From Crocinitomicaceae bacterium (lineage in GTDB: Bacteria; Bacteroidota; Bacteroidia; Flavobacteriales_D; Crocinitomicaceae): DNA of 64,000 nucleotides. This document shows positions 33,412 to 41,822 of this stretch, one piece after another (position 1 is the first letter of the stretch; each line of letters begins with the position of its first letter). The stretch is taken from contig JAHEMR010000005.1 in NCBI GenBank assembly GCA_024643545.1, positions 62,001 to 126,000 of the forward strand. The letters are read 5' to 3'. The translations under genes and the position numbers were made by a program. Below the pieces are notes generated by a model. It was given only the letters and a program-made list of their open reading frames with translations, was not told where the DNA came from and searched no databases.

Positions 33412-34263
33412 ATGAAAATGAAACTACTATTTTCAGCAAGCATTCTTTTAATCCTTTTTGCTTGTAAAAAAGACAATCCGCAATTGGGCCCAGCACCAAC
33501 TGCCGCAGATGCCGCATTCACCTATTCACCTTCTGCGACTAATGCCAATATCATTGAGTTTACTGCGAATAATCCAAACCTTCAATGTCTTTGGGATTTT
33601 GGAAATGGAACGAAAGCAAAAGGAGCTTCGGTTAGTTCTCCTTATCCATATGCTGGAACTTACACCGTAAAATTAACGGTGTTTTCTTCTGGTGGAAGTA
33701 AAAGTTCTACTCAAGAAGTTACAATTGCCCAAGATAACTTAGGACTCTTGAATAATCCTATTTTCATCATGTTAACGGGTGGAATAAATGGTCCTGGCTA
33801 TAAAACTTGGGTGATTGATTCGACAGCCGATGGTCATATGGGTGTTGGTCCAGATCCAATTAGTCCATTGGGAAACATTCCAGAATGGTGGTCAGCTGGT
33901 CCTTTAGACAAGTCTGGTGCTGGTTTGTATGGAGACCAATACGTTTTCCACTTAAACGGATTTAAATTCGACATGATCAATCATGGTGATGTATATGTAC
34001 ACAATTCACTTTCAGCTAATTTCCCAGGTTCGTTTCAAAATCTAGGTGATTTTACAGCTCCTTATGCTGACCAAATGGATGAGTCTTGGACATTACTAGA
34101 AAACGCTGATACCACCATCACGATTTCCAATAACGCATTCATTGGTTTCTATACGGGAGTACATACGTATAGAATATTGGATATAACTGACTCTACACTA
34201 TCTTTACAGTACAAACATCACGCAGGCGGATTCAATTGGTATTTACGCCTGAAAAGTGAATAA
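33412..34263 (+). CDS. PKD-domain surface lipoprotein, probable glucan-binding protein
   Basis: 283 aa; ATGs at 33412 and 33418 are both possible. Lipobox ILFAC. Residues about 38-108 are a PKD domain (CLWDFGNG, YAGTYTVKLTV). Residues about 120-283 form a second domain with TWVID, GVGPDP, WWSAGP, DQYVFHLNGFKF and a closing GGFNWYLRLK. The same plan (TWKLA, VGPDA, WWSN, ending GYWQFIYQK) opens the T9SS protein at 37836, so I treat it as a shared module. Its position after susD is where surface glycan-binding proteins usually stand. Glucan binding is inferred from context. Confidence 0.82.
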   Translation: MKMKLLFSASILLILFACKKDNPQLGPAPTAADAAFTYSPSATNANIIEFTANNPNLQCLWDFGNGTKAKGASVSSPYPYAGTYTVKLTVFSSGGSKSSTQEVTIAQDNLGLLNNPIFIMLTGGINGPGYKTWVIDSTADGHMGVGPDPISPLGNIPEWWSAGPLDKSGAGLYGDQYVFHLNGFKFDMINHGDVYVHNSLSANFPGSFQNLGDFTAPYADQMDESWTLLENADTTITISNNAFIGFYTGVHTYRILDITDSTLSLQYKHHAGGFNWYLRLKSE

Positions 34264-34273
34264 CATCATCATT

Positions 34274-35362
34274 ATGAGCATTCATCACCTAATTGTTTTT
34301 GTTTTTGCTGGACTCGCAGGCTGCGATAAAAACAAACCACCAGTTGTTACGTTGCCCACGAATTTGGTGACTTCCATAACAACGAACGGAGGTTTAGTGG
34401 ATATACAAGCAACGGCAGAAAACGCAAACTTCTACACCGTTACCTTTTATCATAATAATGATTCAACGGTAGTTGAGACAACAGATGGACATGCTGCTCA
34501 TACTTTTACAGCTACGGGTACATATGCAATCAAAACATGTGCACATACCACCTACACAGACTTTATTCAAAAAACTGACAATGTCATAGTGAATATTTCT
34601 GGAGGGACTTCAGGTGCACCAACCACAGGTTACAGTACCCCTAATTCATACGCAAACTATTCACTGGTTTGGAGTGACGAATTCAATGGTACAAGTTTAT
34701 CCTCAGACTGGACATTTGACCTTGGTACCGGAAGCGGTGGATGGGGAAATAATGAATTACAATATTACACCAACCAAAACTACAGCCTAAATGGTGGCTA
34801 TTTAGAAATTACGGCGAAAAATCAATCATTTAATTCTCAATTGTATACTTCTACGCGAATGAAAACGCAAGGAATTAAATCTTGGAAATATGGGCGAATT
34901 GACATCCGCGCTGCCATTCCTTACGGACAAGGTATCTGGCCTGCGCTGTGGATGTTAGGAGACAATATTTCAACAAGTGGATGGCCGGCTTGTGGAGAAA
35001 TTGATGTCATGGAATTAATTGGAGGAGCTGGTGCAAATGACCGCACAGTTTACGGAACGGCACACTGGAGTGACAATGGTACGCATGCGCAATATGGAAA
35101 TAGTAGCACTTTACCTTCTGGGAAATTTGCAGATCAATTCCATGTTTTCTCCATTATATGGACACAAAATAGCATTACATGGCTAAGAGATGATGTCGTT
35201 TACAACACATTGGATATTACCCCAGCAAATCTTAGTGAATTTCAAGAAAAATTCTTCTTGATTTTTAACGTAGCAGTAGGCGGTAACTGGCCTGGAAATC
35301 CAGATGCTACGACTGCCTTCCCTCAGACAATGTACGTTGACTACGTTCGCGTTTTTCAATAA
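34274..35362 (+). CDS. GH16 endo-beta-1,3-glucanase (laminarinase) lipoprotein
   Basis: 362 aa from the ATG at 34274; an in-frame GTG at 34256 would overlap the previous gene by 8 bases. Lipobox GLAGC, then an Ig/PKD-like region to about residue 110. The GH16 domain begins YSLVWSDEFNG. The catalytic motif is GEIDVMELIG, with nucleophile E242, D244 and acid/base E247, the bulged form typical of laminarinases. WKYGRIDIRA, PALWMLG and AVGGNWPG are further GH16_3 hallmarks. It should cut internal beta-1,3 (or mixed-linkage) glucan bonds at the cell surface. Within the SusCD operon it defines the likely substrate. Confidence 0.93.
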   Translation: MSIHHLIVFVFAGLAGCDKNKPPVVTLPTNLVTSITTNGGLVDIQATAENANFYTVTFYHNNDSTVVETTDGHAAHTFTATGTYAIKTCAHTTYTDFIQKTDNVIVNISGGTSGAPTTGYSTPNSYANYSLVWSDEFNGTSLSSDWTFDLGTGSGGWGNNELQYYTNQNYSLNGGYLEITAKNQSFNSQLYTSTRMKTQGIKSWKYGRIDIRAAIPYGQGIWPALWMLGDNISTSGWPACGEIDVMELIGGAGANDRTVYGTAHWSDNGTHAQYGNSSTLPSGKFADQFHVFSIIWTQNSITWLRDDVVYNTLDITPANLSEFQEKFFLIFNVAVGGNWPGNPDATTAFPQTMYVDYVRVFQ

Positions 35363-35385
35363 ACAGATTATAAATTAATACACCA

Positions 35386-37689
35386 ATGAAAAATTTACAT
35401 TCCTACTTCGGTGGCATGCTTTTGCTATTGTTTTCCTGTAAAAGCGCACAATCGATTACCTCCACTCAATCAAGCTCTGAAGAAAAATCATTGAACGCAC
35501 GTATTGCTCAGATGTCTATTGAGGAAAAAGTTGGGCAAACTTGTCAAATTACCTTAGACGTCATCACCCAAACAGATGCGAAAGGCCAGACACTTACTCC
35601 GTCAGCCATTGATACTGCGAAACTAAACGAAGCCATTCTTAAATACCATGTTGGCTCCGTTTTAAATGTTGGTTGGCACACCCTAAGTTTGGATGAATGG
35701 AAAGGAATTATTCCCGCCGTTCAAAATCCATACACAACAGGAAAAACAAACGTGCCGATTATTTATGGAATTGACGCTATTCACGGAGTAAATTACACCG
35801 TTGGCGCCACATTATTCCCGCAAGAAATTGGATTAGCAGCAACTTGGAATCCTGCATTGGCGAAAAATTTCGGTGAAATCACCGCTTATGAAACCCGAGC
35901 GTCTGGAATTCCATGGAATTTTTCTCCTGTACTAGATTTAGGAAGACAACCTCTTTGGTCACGCACCTTTGAAACACTCGGTGAAGATCCTTACTTAATT
36001 TCACAAATGGGTTCTGCCATCATTGATGGATACCAAGGAGGTACAACACCTGATGCATACCATGTAGCATCTTGTATGAAGCATTTTGTCGGATATAGCG
36101 GAACAAATAGTGGTCGAGATAGAACCCCTGCTTGGATTCCAGAAAAATACATGAAAGAACTATACTTGCCTTCCTTCAAAGCAGCGGTGGAACATGGCGC
36201 ATTGACCGTTATGATCAATAGTGGCGTTGTTAATGGGATTCCTGGACATATCAATCACCATTTAATTACTGAAACACTGAAAAACGAGTGGGGATTTGAA
36301 GGATTTGCCGTTTCGGATTGGGAAGATTTTATCATGTTACACACCGTACACTCAACTTCACCTAGTTTGGCGGATGCATATGTACAAGCCTTCAACGCTG
36401 GGGTTGATATGAGCATGGTTCCATTAAGTCCACAATACAAAGAATATTGCACCATTATGGTAGACGCCGTAAAAACAGGTAAAATTTCCATGGATCGTTT
36501 GGATGATGCCGTTCGTAGAATATTGCGTGTTAAAACGCGATTGGGTTTATTTGAAAAACCCGTTCCAACATTCGAGAACTATCCCAAATTTGGTTGTGCG
36601 GAATTTAAACAAGCTTCCTTGAATGCAGCGTTAGAATCCATCACCTTATTGAAAAACGAAAACAGCGTTTTGCCTTTGAAAACCAATCAAAAAATATTGA
36701 TTGCAGGTCCAACATCAAATAACATGATTTACCTAAATGGTGCTTGGACGCATACCTGGCAAGGAATGGATACCGCTTTTAATACCCGCGGATGTTTAAC
36801 CGTTAAGGAAGCGTTTGAAAAGAAATTAGGAAAAGAAAATTGCTTGTTTACACAAGGAGCAGAATTGTATGCAGACGGTGGTTTTGAAAAAACACGCTAC
36901 GTAAATTTAAACGACTATAAAGAAAAATTGAAGTTAGTGGATGTTGTCGTTTTATGTTTGGGAGAACTTCCTGCTACAGAAAAACCAGGTGACATTTTAT
37001 CTTTAAATCTGAATTCAGAACAACGAATTCTAGCTCAAATCGCTTACGAGCAAAACAAAAAAGTAATCCTTGTGCTAATTGAAGGAAGACCGCGCATTAT
37101 TCATGACATTGTAGCGGGTGCTGCAGGTATTGTTCAAGCATATTTACCTGGTAATTATGGTGCGGAAGCTTTGGTTGCATTAATGTTTGGTGAAAAGAAT
37201 TTTAGTGGAAAACTTCCATACACCTACCCTAAATTTGATGGAGTCATTGAATTTTACGATCATCCCAAAAGTGTAGACCGTTCAAAATCTGGAGATTTCT
37301 CCGCATATAATCCTGAATGGGACTTTGGTTTTGGACTTAATTACTCAAACTTTGAATATACCGCGCTTAACTTAAGTCAAGATACATTTTCAGACAAAGA
37401 CAGCATCGCTGTAACCGTAACCCTTAAAAATAAAAGTTCAATCGCCGGCAAAGAGGTTATTCAACTTTACGCAAGTGATGACTACGCCAGTTTAATTCCA
37501 ACCGGTAAATCCTTAAAAAGATTCTGCAAAATCGACGTGCCCGCGAATTCAGAGGTAAGTAAAACATTTTATTTAAACAGAACTGATTTTCAATTCGTAG
37601 GAAAAGAGGGGGTATTTATCGTTGAAGAGGGAGAATTTACGATTCGTGTCGGAAATCTGAGTAAAAAATTAAGCTACAAAAAGAAATAA
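35386..37689 (+). CDS. GH3 beta-glucosidase, lipoprotein
   Basis: 767 aa with lipobox LLFSC. The N-terminal TIM barrel carries YGIDAIHGVNY, the KHFVGYSGTNSGRDR substrate loop and the nucleophile motif FAVSDWEDF with D311. The C-terminal alpha/beta sandwich (about 415-640) contains GELPATEKPGD, where the acid/base Glu is expected. A fibronectin-III-like domain closes the protein (about 670-767). It should release glucose from the non-reducing ends of beta-glucan oligosaccharides, probably in the periplasm. It is the last gene of the susC operon. Confidence 0.94.
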   Translation: MKNLHSYFGGMLLLLFSCKSAQSITSTQSSSEEKSLNARIAQMSIEEKVGQTCQITLDVITQTDAKGQTLTPSAIDTAKLNEAILKYHVGSVLNVGWHTLSLDEWKGIIPAVQNPYTTGKTNVPIIYGIDAIHGVNYTVGATLFPQEIGLAATWNPALAKNFGEITAYETRASGIPWNFSPVLDLGRQPLWSRTFETLGEDPYLISQMGSAIIDGYQGGTTPDAYHVASCMKHFVGYSGTNSGRDRTPAWIPEKYMKELYLPSFKAAVEHGALTVMINSGVVNGIPGHINHHLITETLKNEWGFEGFAVSDWEDFIMLHTVHSTSPSLADAYVQAFNAGVDMSMVPLSPQYKEYCTIMVDAVKTGKISMDRLDDAVRRILRVKTRLGLFEKPVPTFENYPKFGCAEFKQASLNAALESITLLKNENSVLPLKTNQKILIAGPTSNNMIYLNGAWTHTWQGMDTAFNTRGCLTVKEAFEKKLGKENCLFTQGAELYADGGFEKTRYVNLNDYKEKLKLVDVVVLCLGELPATEKPGDILSLNLNSEQRILAQIAYEQNKKVILVLIEGRPRIIHDIVAGAAGIVQAYLPGNYGAEALVALMFGEKNFSGKLPYTYPKFDGVIEFYDHPKSVDRSKSGDFSAYNPEWDFGFGLNYSNFEYTALNLSQDTFSDKDSIAVTVTLKNKSSIAGKEVIQLYASDDYASLIPTGKSLKRFCKIDVPANSEVSKTFYLNRTDFQFVGKEGVFIVEEGEFTIRVGNLSKKLSYKKK

Positions 37690-37730
37690 ACAGCAGCGAA
37701 CATTTTCGTTAATACATTGTTTAGAAGAGG

Positions 37731-37773
37731 AATACAATAAATTTTTTTATCCTTATTGTATTTTTTACTATAT
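37731..37773 (+). promoter_or_regulatory. Composite element: AATACAATAA...TTATTGTATT hairpin overlapping operator site 4
   Basis: A perfect ten-base inverted repeat (37731-37740 and 37753-37762, 12-base loop) is followed by a T run, so it can end the GH3 transcript. Its right arm TTATTGT also starts a degenerate copy of the operator (TTATTGT-N7-ACTATAT, 37753-37773). TAGTTTCG follows at once and could be a -7 variant for the next gene. Confidence 0.5.
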
Positions 37774-37835
37774 TAGTTTCGGTTTTCACATGAAAATCAA
37801 CTATTTTTGAATTATAAACCTTTATTAATTAAAAC

Positions 37836-39278
37836 ATGAAAAAACTTTACATTTTATTTCTTCTTCCTTTCTTTGGACTTAATGCCCAAATCGAAAGTAC
37901 TTGGAAACTAGCACCACAAGCGGGAGCTTTGGCTGTTGGACCAGATGCTACAAACTTAACGTGGTGGTCAAACTCTTCAGGAGACGTTACTACAAGAGCT
38001 TGTTTATTTGATGACTCAGTGAAATTTGCTCCAGGAGGAACAATGACACATTACATGGATGGTAATACTTGGTTAGAAGGATGGCAAGGTGCTGCACCAG
38101 ATGGCTGTGGTGCTCCAGTAGCTCCACACAATGGTGGTCAAGCAACTTACAACTTTGATGCTGCCGCAGGAACACTAACTGTAAACGGACTTGGTGCTCA
38201 CCTTGGTTTAGCGAAAGTAACAAACACAGGTGAATTGACTAGCCCAGCTAACGCCGTGTCTTCTATCACTTACAACGTAGCTTTTTCAAATGGAGGAAAC
38301 ACCATGACGTTAGGAATTAACTTTGGTCCTGGTTACTGGCAGTTTATTTACCAAAAAACACAAATTGTTCAAGCAGCGACACCGTTAATCACGTTCCAAG
38401 TGAACATGAATAACTACACTGGACCTGCATTTACGAACGTTTATGTAAGTGGTACATTTAACAACTGGAGCGGAAACGCAAACCCAATGACTGATGCGAA
38501 CTTAGATGGAATTTGGGAGGTAACTTTACCAATCAACCAAGGAGCTATTGAATACAAATTCTCTTTAGACAACTGGTCTAACTCTGAGCAATTCGCTGGA
38601 GGAGAAACGTGTACAGTAACTAATGGTGGATTCACAAACCGTTCTTACACAGTAGTTGGAGACGCTAACTTAGGCGCAGTATGTTACGAAAGTTGTTCAG
38701 TTTGTACATCTGATGTTACATTCCACGTTAACATGAGTGACTACGTTGGGGCAGCATTTACAGGAGTGTTCATTAATGGAACATTCAACGGATGGAATGG
38801 AACTTCCAATCCAATGACGGATGCAAACTTAGACGGAATCTGGGATGTTACTTTACCATTGCCAAATGGAGCGATTGAGTACAAATTTACCTTAGACGGA
38901 TGGAATGCTTCTGAGCAATTTGTTGGTGGTGAGTCATGTACCATTACAACAGGTGGATTTACAAATCGTGCGTACACAGTAGCTGGAGTAGCTGACTTAG
39001 GAGTTGTATGTTACCAAGCTTGTGCTGATTGTATTGGTGGATTGAATGAAAATGTAGCTTCTACATTCACATTAATGCCGAATCCTGCACAAACATCGTT
39101 CAACATCGTTTCTGCTGAAAAAATCACAGAAATTGAATTAGTTGACTTAAGCGGAAAATCAGTTCGCAAAGTAACTGGTACAACTAACGTAAATGTTGCT
39201 GACCTTGTTCAAGGAATGTACACAGTAATCGTTCGTTCTGAGAACGGAACTTCTACATCACGTGTAATCGTTGAATAA
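37836..39278 (+). CDS. T9SS-secreted protein with WWS-type domain and two CBM48/E-set-like repeats
   Basis: 480 aa. Signal peptide 1-18 (ends LNAQ). Residues 20-172 form a domain shared with the PKD lipoprotein (TWKLA, AVGPDA, WWSN, TWLEGWQG, GPGYWQFIYQK). Two tandem modules follow, about 186-287 and 295-396. Each has a GTFNNW/GTFNGW motif, DANLDGIWxVTLP and AIEYKF, which is the pattern of glycogen-binding CBM48/AMPK-beta-like E-set domains. Residues about 410-480 are a type A sorting domain (MPNPAQTSFNI, GMYTVIVR). No catalytic motif is seen. Probably an extracellular glucan-binding protein of this locus; own terminator at 39302-39329. Confidence 0.88.
   Translation: MKKLYILFLLPFFGLNAQIESTWKLAPQAGALAVGPDATNLTWWSNSSGDVTTRACLFDDSVKFAPGGTMTHYMDGNTWLEGWQGAAPDGCGAPVAPHNGGQATYNFDAAAGTLTVNGLGAHLGLAKVTNTGELTSPANAVSSITYNVAFSNGGNTMTLGINFGPGYWQFIYQKTQIVQAATPLITFQVNMNNYTGPAFTNVYVSGTFNNWSGNANPMTDANLDGIWEVTLPINQGAIEYKFSLDNWSNSEQFAGGETCTVTNGGFTNRSYTVVGDANLGAVCYESCSVCTSDVTFHVNMSDYVGAAFTGVFINGTFNGWNGTSNPMTDANLDGIWDVTLPLPNGAIEYKFTLDGWNASEQFVGGESCTITTGGFTNRAYTVAGVADLGVVCYQACADCIGGLNENVASTFTLMPNPAQTSFNIVSAEKITEIELVDLSGKSVRKVTGTTNVNVADLVQGMYTVIVRSENGTSTSRVIVE
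38391..39022 (+). repeat. Two direct 305-bp repeats (offset 327 bp) encoding the E-set modules
   Basis: 38391-38695 and 38718-39022 align in frame at an offset of exactly 109 codons and encode nearly the same module. This indicates a recent internal duplication. Confidence 0.85.
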
Positions 39279-39301
39279 TCATACTTACATTTGATTAAAT
39301 T

Positions 39302-39329
39302 TAAGAGGGGCTTGTCCCCTCTTTTTTTT
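39302..39329 (+). terminator. Terminator of the T9SS E-set protein gene
   Basis: Perfect stem AGAGGGG/CCCCTCT with loop CTTGT, followed by eight T. Confidence 0.92.
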
Positions 39330-39374
39330 GTTTCAAAAAATGGGATTTAACGCAATCCATCCTCCTACTTTCCG

Positions 39375-39382
39375 TATTTTTG
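39375..39382 (+). promoter_or_regulatory. -7 element TATTTTTG four bases before ATG (leaderless geometry)
   Basis: TATTTTTG, TCCC, ATG at 39387. Confidence 0.6.
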
Positions 39383-39386
39383 TCCC

Positions 39387-39746
39387 ATGGATCATGACAT
39401 CGAATTGAAATTTCAACAAGTTAAAAAAAGCCTAGAAAAAGACTTCGGGCCAGGACTCGATGTACCCTCTTTGCTATTTCTTATTGGGGTGAATGAATTA
39501 GGCATTGGCTACAAAAACTTCAGTAAACAAGAAAAGACTGAATTAATGCACATTGCTATTTGCACCTTATTGGAACCTTATGGTTATTACGAATTTGAAG
39601 GAAGGGATAAAGACCAATGGCCGCACTTTAAACTAAATCAATTAATCCCTGCACTCGGACATCAAGAAGAACAGCATTTGATGAAAGAGGCAATGATTGA
39701 TTACTTCGTTCAAAATGACTACTATACACCTGAAGAATCTGAATGA
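39387..39746 (+). CDS. Conserved-looking hypothetical protein, cytoplasmic
   Basis: 119 aa, acidic, with no signal peptide or membrane segment. I do not recognise a family. It looks all-helical, with segments such as LLFLIGVNELGIGY and LMHIAICTLLEPYGYYEFEGRD, and ends in an acidic tail. The start is supported by TATTTTTG-N4-ATG. It is followed by cyoE, which has its own promoter. Confidence 0.7.
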   Translation: MDHDIELKFQQVKKSLEKDFGPGLDVPSLLFLIGVNELGIGYKNFSKQEKTELMHIAICTLLEPYGYYEFEGRDKDQWPHFKLNQLIPALGHQEEQHLMKEAMIDYFVQNDYYTPEESE

Positions 39747-39800
39747 TCTACCTCATGAAAAGAGCTTGTAAAAATGTTACAGAAGAACAAGCTTAATTCG

Positions 39801-39808
39801 TAATTTTG
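39801..39808 (+). promoter_or_regulatory. -7 element TAATTTTG four bases before cyoE ATG (leaderless geometry)
   Basis: TAATTTTG, CACC, ATG at 39813. It opens the oxidase cluster. Confidence 0.65.
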
Positions 39809-39812
39809 CACC

Positions 39813-40685
39813 ATGACACAAGAGACTACTCAAGCTCCATCCACATTTAAAACCTATTTGGTTTTCACCAAATTTCGATTATCCTTTCTTGTGATTTTAT
39901 CAGCACTATCCGGGTATTTATTTGCCGGTGGGAAAGATGGCTTAGTGATTTTCTATTTAATGCTTGGTGGAACGCTTGTAACGGCTGCTTCAAACGGTGC
40001 GAATCAAATTTGGGAGCGCGATTTAGACAAATTCATGAACCGTACCAATCGCCGTCCATTACCAACTGGTCAAATGTCCCTGCGTGAAGCGTATATCATC
40101 TGTGTATTTTCTCTTATCAGTGGAACAGTTTTATTAGCCTTAATCAATTGGAAAAGTGCCATTCTAGGACTTTCAGCGTTTATCAGTTACGTTTTCATTT
40201 ACACTCCTCTTAAACAAAAAACGCCTTGGGCAGTATTCGTTGGTGCTTTTCCAGGTGCCATACCTCCATTACTAGGGGCAATTGCACATACCAATGCATT
40301 TGGATTCGAGCCTGGAGTGTTGTTTTTCGTTCAATTCACTTGGCAATTTCCACATTTCTGGGCAATTGCTTGGGTCTTATACGATGATTACAATAAAGCA
40401 GGCTTTTCACTTTTACCTTCTCGAACAGGAAGATCCAAATATTCTGCCTTTCAAATCATGTTGTATGCATTAGCCCTAATTCCATTTAGCCTCGTTCCTT
40501 GGTTATTGGGATGGACCGGTATTTACTCGCTCATCATTGCAAGTGTGCTTGGAATTGGTTTCTTCCTATATGCGTACAAACTTTACCACAGCCTAGAAGT
40601 TTTAGATGCGCGTAAACTTATGTTCGCCTCATTTGTTTATTTACCGATCATACAATTTGTTTATGTGTTTGATCGCACCATATAA
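39813..40685 (+). CDS. cyoE: Protoheme IX farnesyltransferase (heme O synthase)
   Basis: 290 aa, the usual length, with about eight or nine transmembrane helices of the UbiA superfamily. The prenyl-diphosphate-binding motif is NQIWERDLDKFMNRTNRRPLP (about residues 66-86), and the second aspartate region is YDDYNKAG (about 190). It transfers farnesyl to heme B, the first step towards heme A for aa3-type oxidases. It leads a run of oxidase genes. The gap to the next gene is 31 bases, so co-transcription is likely. Confidence 0.94.
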   Translation: MTQETTQAPSTFKTYLVFTKFRLSFLVILSALSGYLFAGGKDGLVIFYLMLGGTLVTAASNGANQIWERDLDKFMNRTNRRPLPTGQMSLREAYIICVFSLISGTVLLALINWKSAILGLSAFISYVFIYTPLKQKTPWAVFVGAFPGAIPPLLGAIAHTNAFGFEPGVLFFVQFTWQFPHFWAIAWVLYDDYNKAGFSLLPSRTGRSKYSAFQIMLYALALIPFSLVPWLLGWTGIYSLIIASVLGIGFFLYAYKLYHSLEVLDARKLMFASFVYLPIIQFVYVFDRTI

Positions 40686-40716
40686 TCGTACATTCATTCC
40701 TTAAATCGAATACGCC

Positions 40717-41802
40717 ATGAGCACCGAAAACGAAGAAAAAATGACTAAAAAAAGAGATTTCTCCAACGAAATTAGTCCAGAAGTAAAGGAGAAAATGAAG
40801 AAAAACCTAGTTTACGTAGGGATTTTTAGTGTGATTATGTTGTTCGCAGGATTTACCTCCGGGTACTATGTATCCATGGGAGATTCCTTCTGGCTGAAAT
40901 ACCCCATGCCAACATTCTTTTGGCTGAGCACTGCGAGTATTGCCTTGAGTAGTTTAGCTTTTGTACTTGCTATTAGAAGTGCAAAGAAAAATCAACAAGG
41001 ACAGATAAAAATGTGGATGGCAGCTACACTCATTTTTGGTGCAGGATTCATCTATTGTCAATTTAAAGGGTATGGAGAATTGGTTCGAAATGGCTTCCAC
41101 GCCGTGAATAATTTAGTGGTTACGGATGGTCGATATGGTGATTATTTTGAAGTAAAATACAACGACAAATTTATCGATGTTGATGGTAACAAATTCGTTT
41201 ACGAAGGGAAAGAAATGAGTCCAAATGACTTCAAATCATTTCAAAATTTCATGCAGCAGTTCAAAACAGTTAAACAAAACAAAGCACTTAGAATTACCAA
41301 GCCTGACGGTCGTTTTCAGTTGTATTTTAACCAGCAACCACTCATCATTAAAAAAGGACAATTATTTGCAAATGATTCCACTCAACTTCAATATACCGAT
41401 GAAATTAGATTAAGTCAACTTGCGGTTAACATCCTGGATGGACGCGGAGACTTCTTTGCAAGAGGAGCGTACGGAAAAGACTTTACCATCTATTACAAAA
41501 AACACTTGTTAGATTATAAAGACCGAAAACTTTGGTACAAAGGTGAAAGCATCAAGCCTCATTTACAAGTGAAAGCGATGGAATCAGCAGACTCTGCTTC
41601 ACAATATTTATACCTAATTACCTTCGTTCACCTACTTCATGTGCTTGTTGCATTAATCTATTTATTAAAAGTGTCAACAGCTTCATTTAGAGGCCGTTTC
41701 AATTCAGAGAACCACTTGTCATTGCGATTAAGCGCATTATTCTGGCACTTTTTAGGTGTTTTATGGTTAGCTTTACTCTTGTTTTTCATATTTATTCACT
41801 AA
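40717..41802 (+). CDS. Cytochrome c oxidase subunit III family protein with large inserted domain
   Basis: 361 aa. Two N-terminal helices (VGIFSVIMLFAGFTSGYY; FFWLSTASIALSSLAFVLA), a third at about residues 93-107 and two C-terminal helices (LITFVHLLHVLVALIYLL; LSALFWHFLGVLWLALLLFFIFI) match the CoxC/CyoC fold. Between them lie about 170 hydrophilic residues (about 115-285) with no family I recognise. Two shorter halves around an insert are unusual for this family, which is normally about 200-270 aa. It is adjacent to a second subunit III paralogue. Confidence 0.85.
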   Translation: MSTENEEKMTKKRDFSNEISPEVKEKMKKNLVYVGIFSVIMLFAGFTSGYYVSMGDSFWLKYPMPTFFWLSTASIALSSLAFVLAIRSAKKNQQGQIKMWMAATLIFGAGFIYCQFKGYGELVRNGFHAVNNLVVTDGRYGDYFEVKYNDKFIDVDGNKFVYEGKEMSPNDFKSFQNFMQQFKTVKQNKALRITKPDGRFQLYFNQQPLIIKKGQLFANDSTQLQYTDEIRLSQLAVNILDGRGDFFARGAYGKDFTIYYKKHLLDYKDRKLWYKGESIKPHLQVKAMESADSASQYLYLITFVHLLHVLVALIYLLKVSTASFRGRFNSENHLSLRLSALFWHFLGVLWLALLLFFIFIH

Positions 41803-41822
41803 ACTTGCAAAAAATTAGTTAA

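Noticed and set aside
39763-39794. Hairpin AGCTTGT/ACAAGCT after the 119-aa gene as terminator
   Set aside because: Seven-base stem with a 17-base loop and no real T run; too weak to call.
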